Positions 1 to 6,807 of a stretch of 42,436 bases of DNA are shown in pieces. Each line of letters opens with the position of its first letter. The first letter of the stretch is position 1. Made by a program: the position numbers and the translations under genes. Source of the stretch: Bacteroidales bacterium (GTDB lineage: Bacteria > Bacteroidota > Bacteroidia > Bacteroidales > FEN-979); the NCBI GenBank assembly GCA_016783905.1, contig JADHVQ010000011.1, positions 1 through 42,436 of the forward strand. The letters run 5' to 3'. A model generated the notes under the pieces. That model ran no database searches. It worked only from the letters and a program-made list of their open reading frames with translations, and was not told where the DNA came from.

Positions 1-1043
1 CCTTTGCAAAAATTGAGTTGGAGAACGGTAACACCTTTATCATCAGGGCAAACAACCTCAGCGACGAAAATTTTTACATCCAATCCTGTACGTTGAACGG
101 GAAAAGCCATGAGGCACCAGCCATAAGGCATGAGGAGATCATGAATGGCGGAGAGTTGGTTTTTGAAATGGGTGCAAAACCAAATAAACAGTGGGGCGCC
201 TACTTGACAGATACGGGATACGGGATACGCGATAGCTGTATTCTTATCCGGCATCAGGGGTCCGGGATCCGGCATCATCTTATTCAGCCCGTCCCATTTG
301 TGGTTGAGGGAAAAGCAACGTTCTTTGATTCCACCACGATCATCCTTTCTTCTCCCGATCCGGAAGCGAAAATCTATTATATAGCCATGAGCCATGAGGC
401 ATCAGGAATAAGAGATCCGGGATCCGGGATTCGGGATCCGGGGTCTGAAAAGTCTTTTGCTTTATTTTCAGGGCATTTAACCATTCACGAGACCACGATC
501 ATTCAGGCGTTCGCACAAAAAGAGGAAGGAGAGCCAAGTTTCGTCATCGAATCCACGTTTCAGAAGATCCCGAAGAACCGGAAGATTATACTGAATACCC
601 GGTATGCTCCTCAGTATTCTGCCGGTGGAGACATTGCTCTGATCGATTTCAAAAAAGGGGGAGAAAACTTCAAAACCGGTGTTTGGCAGGGATATGAGGG
701 TGTTGACCTGGACGCCATTGTGGATCTGGGAGAGATCCAGGATGTAACAAAGGTCTCGGTTGGTTTTTTACAGGATGTCGGATCCTGGATATTTTTTCCT
801 GTTGAAGTTGAATTCTATACATCACCCGATGGTGTGGCCTTCTCCCCTGCCGGGATCTCTATCCATGAATTCTCCCAGAAAAATTACGAACCCAGAACCC
901 TGGAGCAATGGGCCGACCTGGATCCTCCTGTACAGGCCCGGTATGTGAAAGTATTAGCCAGAACTCCGGGGATTTGTCCGGACTGGCATCCGGGAGCAGG
1001 AAATCCTTGTTGGATCTTCGTGGACGAGATCAGCGTGGAGTGA
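1..1043 (+). CDS. GH92 family alpha-mannosidase, C-terminal part (5' end outside window)
   Basis: The reading frame is open from the window edge, so this is only the C-terminal part of a protein. The first ~60 residues, with the NLSDENFYIQS and HEEIMNGGELVFEMG-type segments, resemble the end of the GH92 catalytic domain, whose members remove alpha-linked mannose from glycans, usually outside the cytoplasm. A stretch with FFDST then IYYI resembles the chitobiase/hexosaminidase C-terminal domain. The last ~140 residues, with the GVDLDAIVDLGE and VSVGFLQDVGSWIFFP motifs, fit an F5/8 type C (discoidin) carbohydrate-binding domain. Oddly, several segments are encoded by period-7 repeat tracts (110-135, 210-278, 382-445) and read as variations on GIRDPGS. 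The family call rests on remembered motifs and lacks the catalytic part. Confidence 0.75.
   Translation, partial: FAKIELENGNTFIIRANNLSDENFYIQSCTLNGKSHEAPAIRHEEIMNGGELVFEMGAKPNKQWGAYLTDTGYGIRDSCILIRHQGSGIRHHLIQPVPFVVEGKATFFDSTTIILSSPDPEAKIYYIAMSHEASGIRDPGSGIRDPGSEKSFALFSGHLTIHETTIIQAFAQKEEGEPSFVIESTFQKIPKNRKIILNTRYAPQYSAGGDIALIDFKKGGENFKTGVWQGYEGVDLDAIVDLGEIQDVTKVSVGFLQDVGSWIFFPVEVEFYTSPDGVAFSPAGISIHEFSQKNYEPRTLEQWADLDPPVQARYVKVLARTPGICPDWHPGAGNPCWIFVDEISVE
210..278. repeat. Near-heptameric repeat (gatacgg / gatccgg units) inside GH92 gene
   Basis: Units of the type gatacgg, gatacgc and gatccgg recur at 210-235 and again at 246-278. They are translated in frame as GYGIRDS and GSGIRHH. A similar unit recurs in this gene at 382-445 and at 7332, 33637 and 36438. 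Confidence 0.8.
382..445. repeat. Near-heptameric repeat (gccatga then gatccgg units) inside GH92 gene
   Basis: A tract of gccatga/gccatgaggc units passes directly into three or more gatccgg units. It stays in frame and encodes HEASGIR followed by two GIRDPGS-like blocks. The tract lies between the predicted GH92 end and the discoidin-like domain. Confidence 0.85.
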
Positions 1044-1124
1044 TAGGTAAAAGTAATGAATTCGTCTATCATGAAAAATGATTTCGATAAACACATCAAC
1101 TGATCGATGAACAGAATAAAATCT

Positions 1125-1132
1125 TATTTTTG
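1125..1132 (+). promoter_or_regulatory. Bacteroidota -7 box TATTTTTG upstream of EamA transporter
   Basis: TATTTTTG matches the Bacteroidota consensus TAnnTTTG and lies 36 nt before the ATG at 1169. No clear TTG -33 element is seen at the usual 19-21 bp distance. The box overlaps a possible TTG start at 1130, which argues for the downstream ATG. Confidence 0.5.
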
Positions 1133-1168
1133 ATCAACATCAATCCAGGATCATTGGAAAATTCACAA

Positions 1169-2080
1169 ATGAACCCTTCCAGCGGAAAAATAAAATCCGA
1201 CATGCTTTTGCTACTTGCTGCAGCCATCTGGGGATTTGCCTTTGTTGCCCAACGGGTGGGGATGGATTACGTGGGGCCGTTTACCTTCTCGGCTGTCAGG
1301 TTTAGCCTGGGGAGTTTGGTATTATTACCCTTCCTTTTTTTTCGGAGACATCTGGTTTATAATCGGTTAAGCCCTTCAAAGAAAGAACGTAAAAAGATCA
1401 TCTGGCTCCAACTGCTGCTGGGCCTGCTGGTCTTCGGCGGAGTTTCATTCCAGCAATACGGACTGGTCTATACCACCGCCGGAAATGCAGGATTTATTAC
1501 AGGATTGTATGTGGTTTTTGTCCCTGTCGCAGGGCTATTTCTTGGCCAACGCAATCATTTTACTATCTGGATCGGCGTTGTACTGGCCCTTACTGGCCTC
1601 TATTTCCTTAGTGTAAGAGAGGGCTTTACCATAAATTTCGGGGATTACCTGGTGTTTATTTGCGCCCTGATCTGGACGGCGCACGTCATCATCGTCGGAC
1701 ATGTTGCTCCACGAACCGATCCAATCCGCACAGCAATCATTCAATTTGCCATCTGTTCGATACTGAGCTGGATCGTTGCCGTCGGTTTTGAAGAGATCAG
1801 CCTCCAACCCATTCTGGATGCAATGTGGCCGATCCTTTATGGTGGTGTGATGTCGGTTGGAATAGGGTACACGCTTCAGGTTTTTGCTCAACAAAAGGCA
1901 CATCCGGCCTATGCTTCGATCATCCTGAGCATTGAATCCGTTTTCGCTGTCTTCGGTGGCTGGTTACTGCTGAATGAAATGGTAACCGGAAAAATCCTGT
2001 TGGGATGCTGCCTGATGCTGGCGGGGATGATCGTGGTGCAGGTAAAAGGATTTACGTACATCGTAAATCCCTCTATCTGA
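1169..2080 (+). CDS. DMT superfamily transporter, EamA family
   Basis: This is a polytopic inner-membrane protein of about 303 residues with roughly ten hydrophobic segments. It has the two-repeat layout of EamA (DUF6) permeases: the first half begins AAIWGFAFVAQR and the second holds ALIWTAHVIIVG, a typical repeat start. EamA proteins export or import small metabolites; the substrate cannot be told from the sequence. The start at ATG 1169 is preferred over TTG 1130, because a -7 box covers the TTG. The gene converges on the secreted BNR protein and the two coding regions overlap by 8 nt at their 3' ends (2073-2080), so there is no room for a terminator between them. Confidence 0.85.
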   Translation: MNPSSGKIKSDMLLLLAAAIWGFAFVAQRVGMDYVGPFTFSAVRFSLGSLVLLPFLFFRRHLVYNRLSPSKKERKKIIWLQLLLGLLVFGGVSFQQYGLVYTTAGNAGFITGLYVVFVPVAGLFLGQRNHFTIWIGVVLALTGLYFLSVREGFTINFGDYLVFICALIWTAHVIIVGHVAPRTDPIRTAIIQFAICSILSWIVAVGFEEISLQPILDAMWPILYGGVMSVGIGYTLQVFAQQKAHPAYASIILSIESVFAVFGGWLLLNEMVTGKILLGCCLMLAGMIVVQVKGFTYIVNPSI

Positions 2081-3785
2081 CCCTGATCAACGGGATTACG
2101 GAACTTGCTGTACTTGATATCACGCGGCAATAATAGTATCCCGTCATTAAATCTACCGGCTGATACTGCATAATATGAATATCCGGCTGCTGTGTACCGG
2201 AAAACAGGGTCTCAATGGTTTGTCCGTACAGATTTAGGATCTCTATTTTTACAGATCCTTCATTAGGTAAGACATACCGGATGGTTGTCCAGTTCGTAAA
2301 GGGGTTCGGATAGCATGACAGGGAAAGGGAATTTGTTCCGGGACGGGTATCTTCCATGCCAATATAGGTTGGTGTAATATGGCTGTAATAGACATCCTGC
2401 TCACCGTTCAGGGTATTGGCCCAGGCAAGATGGGCGCCCGTTTCATCAGATCGCATGTCGAAATAGTCTCCCATTTTATTCTGTTGCGGCCAGCCAACGT
2501 GTGGATCAAAGAGTTCAGAAAGCCGTTCGTTGGCCGACCAGGTCTCCCCCTCATCGGTGGAGTAGGAATAATAAAGTGCTGAGAGGTAGGATCCTGCAGG
2601 CGCGTCGCGGGTATCGAGCCAGGTGGCATCGATCCGGCCATCCGGAGCAACCGACATAGCGCCAAACCACTGGTAATGATCATTCTCCGGGTCATCGTTG
2701 ATGCGAACCGGGAACAGGTTCCAGGTCTGGCCTCCATCCGAACTTTTCGAAAACATGACATCAGCGGGATCACCTGCTGTTGGGCGCTCCACCGATGCCA
2801 GGACATAAACATTCCCCCGTCCCGGCCCGTCCGAAATATCCACACCGATATCGGCCTGACCCATAATTCCTTCCGGATTAATAGGGGTCCACCCGGTCAG
2901 ATGTCCATCCAAAAAAACCTGTTCCGCGAAATCCCAGGATACAACATAGACGGGATTCTGTGCGGTGGTTGATTTCACGACTACTACTCCTTCATCCTCC
3001 CCCACACCAACGAGGTATAACTCTCCATCCGGACCCACTGCCATGGTGCCCCAGAAGGGGAATCCCTGTACTGCCACGCAATTCTGATAAAAATTACCGC
3101 CATCTGTTGAACGGGTGAAGAAACCGGGATAACAGGAGCTGTAATAGGCTGTCCAGAAGGAGTAAATGTTGCCGGCTCCCATGCCTTCCGTTTTATCGAT
3201 GACCATCCACTGTTTATCTCCTCCCCTGGCATTCGTGCCGTCATCCCAGAATGCTCCTCCATTGTCGCTTATGTAAACCTGGCAGGAATATGCATAGCCA
3301 TTCCAGGTTAAGCTGTTATAATAGATGTTGCCATCGGCATCGGAATCCAGTACCGGATCGGACCGGAAAATACCAGGATCGATCACTCCCGGGAATGTCC
3401 ATGTCAGGCCTCCATCGGAGGTAAATCCATACCCGGCCTGCCTGAAGTTGCTGCTGACATTGTCAAACTGACGCCATCCAATCACCATGTTATCCGGATT
3501 CACCGGATCGACGGCAATGGAGGGTTCATTGGCCGCATCACCAGGAATGTTATGGCCATTTTCATCTACATTTACCTGGGTGGTAAAGATGTTGGAATTT
3601 ATATATGTATAACCTTTTACCGGTTGTAACTGGCTGCCTGAGGGTGGCATATAGGAATCATCCGGCACCTCCCGGTGTAGAGAGGCCCGGTTTATTTTAT
3701 CATTCAAATCCTGGGAAACCAGAGCTGGGAGAATGGTCACGAGAAGGAGTGTCACCATGCATGTCCGGTGTGTGAATGTGTTCAT
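2073..3785 (-). CDS. Secreted BNR/sialidase-fold protein with type IX secretion tail
   Basis: The 570-residue protein starts with a hydrophobic signal peptide (MVTLLLVTILPALVS). The body contains Asp-box motifs of the BNR/sialidase fold (TSDGGLTW, SSDGGQTW, STDGG, STDEGETW), which indicates a six-bladed beta-propeller. The last ~80 residues (YPNPF, then a beta-rich stretch with VKIEILNLYGQ and YYYCRV) fit a type A T9SS C-terminal sorting domain, so the protein is probably exported across the outer membrane and either released or anchored at the surface. Asp boxes alone do not prove sialidase activity: no arginine triad could be assigned, and many such proteins have no known substrate. The gene is divergent from the M64 peptidase. 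Confidence 0.8.
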   Translation of the reverse strand: MNTFTHRTCMVTLLLVTILPALVSQDLNDKINRASLHREVPDDSYMPPSGSQLQPVKGYTYINSNIFTTQVNVDENGHNIPGDAANEPSIAVDPVNPDNMVIGWRQFDNVSSNFRQAGYGFTSDGGLTWTFPGVIDPGIFRSDPVLDSDADGNIYYNSLTWNGYAYSCQVYISDNGGAFWDDGTNARGGDKQWMVIDKTEGMGAGNIYSFWTAYYSSCYPGFFTRSTDGGNFYQNCVAVQGFPFWGTMAVGPDGELYLVGVGEDEGVVVVKSTTAQNPVYVVSWDFAEQVFLDGHLTGWTPINPEGIMGQADIGVDISDGPGRGNVYVLASVERPTAGDPADVMFSKSSDGGQTWNLFPVRINDDPENDHYQWFGAMSVAPDGRIDATWLDTRDAPAGSYLSALYYSYSTDEGETWSANERLSELFDPHVGWPQQNKMGDYFDMRSDETGAHLAWANTLNGEQDVYYSHITPTYIGMEDTRPGTNSLSLSCYPNPFTNWTTIRYVLPNEGSVKIEILNLYGQTIETLFSGTQQPDIHIMQYQPVDLMTGYYYCRVISSTASSVIPLIRVR

Positions 3786-3799
3786 ATCGGTTTTTTTTA

Positions 3800-3807
3800 C
3801 AAAGTTA
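3800..3807 (-). promoter_or_regulatory. -7 box TAACTTTG for the BNR protein gene
   Basis: On the minus strand, TAACTTTG matches TAnnTTTG and ends 14 nt before the ATG at 3785. It lies back to back with the + strand box at 3829-3836 in the 67-nt divergent intergenic region. Confidence 0.5.
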
Positions 3808-3828
3808 ACAGTTCAAGCCCTATTTCTG

Positions 3829-3836
3829 TACTTTTG
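3829..3836 (+). promoter_or_regulatory. -7 box TACTTTTG for the M64 peptidase gene
   Basis: TACTTTTG matches TAnnTTTG and ends 16 nt before the ATG at 3853. This position rules out the longer upstream reading frame that opens at 3733. Confidence 0.55.
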
Positions 3837-3852
3837 CATAAAAATAACGTGT

Positions 3853-5172
3853 ATGATGAAGGTTTTCTTCCCCGTGGCCCTATTCCTGGTTACATTTATC
3901 ATTGTGGGCCAGGATGTTTCCATCACACCGCTCCCTGATCAGATGGCCAAAAAGAGCATCTTCGGTCAGTTTTTCACGGATAAAACCCTGCGGATCGATT
4001 ACCTGCTGGCCGGCAACAACCAGGAGACCACCGTTTACCTCTGGCAACTGAAAGAAGAACCAATCTGGGGTGGACCGCACAACAACCTCGTTGACCCATG
4101 GAATTCAGGCAATTACCAATTTTCTTTATACGACTCTGCCTCAGGACAGCTCCTTTTCAGAAGAGGTTTCTCTTCTTTGTTTGAGGAGTATCAGGGGACC
4201 AATGAAGCCAAAGAGGTACCCCGTGCCTATCCGATGACAGCTACCATGCCCTATCCACTTAAACCTGTCCGGTTTCAGATTGACAAACGCGCTTATACAA
4301 CCGGTGAATTTGAACCGCTCTTCACCCTGGATATTGATCCCCGGAGTTACTTTATTGTTCATGAACCGATCGACTCCTGCTCTATTACTCCCCTGGTGGA
4401 TCCTGGCGACCCGGCAACACAGCTCGACATCGTCTTCCTGGCTGAAGGCTACACGATGGCGGAGATGCCCAAATTCCTGGATGATGCCCGCCGGATCAGC
4501 GACTATTTTCTCTCTGTGGCGCCTTTCTCTGAATACCCGGAGAAGATCACCTTCTGGGCAGTTGAATCGCCCTCTGCCGGTTCAGGTGTTGATATCCCGG
4601 GGAAAAAGGAGTATGTCAACACAGGATTTAACAGCAGTTTTTACACCTTCAACTCAGACCGGTACCTGACCACCCCGGATACCTGGAGCATGCGCGATGC
4701 AGCAGCAAATGCCCCGTATGATCAGATTATCATCCTGAACAACAGTAAAAAATATGGCGGAGGCGGATTTTACAACCACTACTGCCAGAGTACCGTGGAT
4801 CACGAACTAAGTGAGATCGTGGCTATCCATGAATTCGGCCATGCATTCGGAGGATTGGCTGATGAGTATGTCGGAGGAGTTAATTACGATGGTTTCTATA
4901 ACCTTAACCTTGAACCCTGGGAGCCGAACATCACCACAAACATCGATTTCGGTTCCAAATGGAAATCTATGATCCATGATACCATTCCCCTGCCGACTCC
5001 CCGTGATTCAACCTACATCGAGGTTGTGGGAATGTTTGAAGGGGGCGGTTATATGGCTAAAGGGATCTTCAGTCCGGTGATGAACTGCCGTATGAAAGAT
5101 AACAGCGCTAAAGGATTTTGTCCTGTCTGCCAGCAAGCCCTCCGCCAGAAAATCCGTATTTATTGTGATTAA
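3853..5172 (+). CDS. Secreted M64 family metallopeptidase (IgA peptidase M64)
   Basis: A zinc metallopeptidase of about 439 residues. The motif HEFGHAFGGLADEY carries the HExxH zinc site (His326, Glu327, His330) plus the downstream GLADEY segment that marks family M64. An N-terminal hydrophobic stretch (MKVFFPVALFLVTFIIVG) is a signal peptide, so the enzyme acts in the periplasm or outside the cell. An M64-type N-terminal beta domain precedes the catalytic part, and the C-terminus has CRM and CPVCQQ cysteines typical of the family. The start at 3853 (or the adjacent ATG at 3856) follows a -7 box; the frame extends further upstream but would precede that promoter. The 3' end overlaps the activase gene by 8 nt. 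Confidence 0.85.
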   Translation: MMKVFFPVALFLVTFIIVGQDVSITPLPDQMAKKSIFGQFFTDKTLRIDYLLAGNNQETTVYLWQLKEEPIWGGPHNNLVDPWNSGNYQFSLYDSASGQLLFRRGFSSLFEEYQGTNEAKEVPRAYPMTATMPYPLKPVRFQIDKRAYTTGEFEPLFTLDIDPRSYFIVHEPIDSCSITPLVDPGDPATQLDIVFLAEGYTMAEMPKFLDDARRISDYFLSVAPFSEYPEKITFWAVESPSAGSGVDIPGKKEYVNTGFNSSFYTFNSDRYLTTPDTWSMRDAAANAPYDQIIILNNSKKYGGGGFYNHYCQSTVDHELSEIVAIHEFGHAFGGLADEYVGGVNYDGFYNLNLEPWEPNITTNIDFGSKWKSMIHDTIPLPTPRDSTYIEVVGMFEGGGYMAKGIFSPVMNCRMKDNSAKGFCPVCQQALRQKIRIYCD

Positions 5173-5974
5173 AGGCTTGATTTTCGACATTAAGCGGTTT
5201 GCAGTCCACGACGGGCCGGGCATCCGTACGACTATCTTTTTCAAAGGCTGTCCGCTCTCCTGTGGATGGTGTCATAACCCGGAGAGTCGGTCAACCGATC
5301 CGCAGCCATCCGTAAAACACCTGGCAATGGATGGAAAACTATTTGAACAGGAGGAAGTTACAGGCAAGGAGATGACCGTGGATGAACTGTTGCACGAAGT
5401 GGAGCGAGACCGTATCTTTTTTGAAGAGTCGGGAGGTGGAGTGACCCTATCGGGAGGAGAGCCGCTACATCAGCCTGATTTTTGTACTTCTTTGCTTAAA
5501 ACACTGAAAGAAAATGAATTACACACAGCTCTGGATACCACTGGTTATGCTTCTGCAAAAGAGATTGCGCGCGTTTCACCCTATACCGATCTCTTCCTCT
5601 TCGACCTGAAAATTATGGACGATAAAGAACACATGAAATATACAGGCGTTTCAAACAAAATTATTCTGGACAACCTGAGAACTCTCCAGGAAAAAGGGAA
5701 AGAGATCATCATCCGCTTCCCCGTCATCCCTGGCATCACCGACACTCCCTCCAACATTAGTTCGATGATTGATTTTCTTTCACCATTTCACCATTTCACC
5801 ATTTCACCATTTGAAGTGCATCTCCTCCCCTACCATGCGGCCGCTAAGAATAAATATCACAGGTTTCGGATGGAAGATAAAATGGAGTCCGGGATTGAAG
5901 TGACGAAAGATCGATTGATGGAACTCAAAGCGCTGTTTGAAAAAACCGGGTTCCGGATTAAGGTCGGAGGCTGA
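5165..5974 (+). CDS. Glycyl radical enzyme activating enzyme (radical SAM), probable HypD activase
   Basis: This radical SAM protein of 269 residues has the CX3CX2C cluster motif KGCPLSCGWC (Cys29, Cys33, Cys36) and the GGGVTLSGGEPL SAM-binding segment typical of glycyl radical activases. It would install the glycyl radical on the dehydratase encoded at 6808. The start is GTG 5165, overlapping the M64 stop. Many activases of dehydratase-type glycyl radical enzymes carry an inserted ferredoxin-like domain with eight further cysteines. Here the stretch after NPESRS lacks it, as in pyruvate formate-lyase activase. A repeat of four ttcacca-type units at 5778-5813 encodes the odd FHHFTISPFE stretch. 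Confidence 0.85.
   Translation: MIKGLIFDIKRFAVHDGPGIRTTIFFKGCPLSCGWCHNPESRSTDPQPSVKHLAMDGKLFEQEEVTGKEMTVDELLHEVERDRIFFEESGGGVTLSGGEPLHQPDFCTSLLKTLKENELHTALDTTGYASAKEIARVSPYTDLFLFDLKIMDDKEHMKYTGVSNKIILDNLRTLQEKGKEIIIRFPVIPGITDTPSNISSMIDFLSPFHHFTISPFEVHLLPYHAAAKNKYHRFRMEDKMESGIEVTKDRLMELKALFEKTGFRIKVGG
5778..5813. repeat. Octameric tandem repeat (tttcacca) inside activase gene
   Basis: About four and a half copies of an 8-bp unit, tttcacca, lie in frame and encode SPFHHFTISPF. The 8-bp period means the reading frame cycles, so the peptide is not a simple repeat. Confidence 0.85.
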
Positions 5975-6027
5975 ATCAGCCTTCATAGGTTCTTTATGAA
6001 ATGGGTACTTTAATGAACGTCTGAAGA

Positions 6028-6765
6028 ATGAATTCTGCACAAATCCGGTTTTATGAGGAATTGAATGACTTCCTTCCCCAAATCAAACGGAAAGTCTCCT
6101 ACCCTGTATGTTTTCACAATCATCCGAGCATAAAACATGTGATCGAAGCAGAGCGGGTTCCGCATACAGAGGTAGACCTGATCCTGATCAATGGCCGATC
6201 CGTTTCATTTGCTGAAAAAGTGCAGAACAAAGACATCATATCTGTTTATCCTGTCTTTGAATCGTTTGATATTTCCCCGGTCAGCAAACTCCGACCGGAA
6301 CCTTTACGGAATCCTCGTTTTATCCTTGATGTTCACCTTGGTAAACTGACCCGTTATATGAGAATGCTGGGATTTGATTCTCTGTTTTCACCCGGTTACT
6401 CAGATCTGGACCTGGTGGGAATATCCCTTGCCCAGAACCGGACGGTGCTGACCCGTGACCGGCAACTGTTGATGAAAAAAGAGCTTGAGCGGGGATACTG
6501 GATCCGGTCAGACCACCCCCGCGAACAGATGATTGAAGTGATTCACAGGTTTGATCTGTCGGGATTAATCCACAGGTTCTCACGTTGCACACTGTGCAAT
6601 AAAACGCTCACTTCGGTCGATGAATCCATAGCCCGGAACAGATATCCGGATCATCGTTTCTATTCCGGTAAAGGCTTTTATCAATGTGATCACTGTGCAC
6701 ATATATACTGGTGGGGATCACATTGTGAGCGGTTTGAAAAGATCTTTCAACAGTCCGAAAAATAG
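6028..6765 (+). CDS. Mut7-C RNase domain protein with ubiquitin-like N-terminus
   Basis: A 245-residue protein. Residues ~1-85 resemble the ubiquitin-like Ub-Mut7-C domain (ending VDLILINGRSVSFAEKVQNKDIISVYP). The remainder matches the Mut7-C PIN-like RNase domain: FILDVHLGKLTRYMRMLGFDS, cited here only in outline, then TRDRQLL and a C-terminal zinc ribbon with CTLC and CDHC. Proteins of this type are presumed ribonucleases of unknown RNA target. It sits between the activase and the dehydratase, which is an unusual neighbour for a glycyl radical pair; a functional link is not shown. The start at ATG 6028 fits the domain's usual length. Confidence 0.8.
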   Translation: MNSAQIRFYEELNDFLPQIKRKVSYPVCFHNHPSIKHVIEAERVPHTEVDLILINGRSVSFAEKVQNKDIISVYPVFESFDISPVSKLRPEPLRNPRFILDVHLGKLTRYMRMLGFDSLFSPGYSDLDLVGISLAQNRTVLTRDRQLLMKKELERGYWIRSDHPREQMIEVIHRFDLSGLIHRFSRCTLCNKTLTSVDESIARNRYPDHRFYSGKGFYQCDHCAHIYWWGSHCERFEKIFQQSEK

Positions 6766-6768
6766 AGC

Positions 6769-6776
6769 TAATTTTG
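6769..6776 (+). promoter_or_regulatory. -7 box TAATTTTG upstream of the dehydratase gene
   Basis: TAATTTTG matches TAnnTTTG and lies 31 nt before the ATG at 6808, just after the stop of the Mut7-C gene. It suggests that the dehydratase has its own promoter. Confidence 0.5.
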
Positions 6777-6807
6777 TGATTGTAAACCAGATTGACCGAT
6801 TGCATCT

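Noticed and set aside
2379-2972. Open frames opposite the BNR protein gene
   Set aside because: They have no motifs and are shadows of the real gene, whose Asp boxes and sorting domain are on the minus strand.
3733-3852. N-terminal extension of the M64 peptidase
   Set aside because: It would run over the divergent promoter region and place the signal peptide internally.
5968-5982. Hairpin aggctg-aat-cagcct after the activase gene as a terminator
   Set aside because: The stem is only 6 bp and no T-run follows; it overlaps the stop codon and may be chance.
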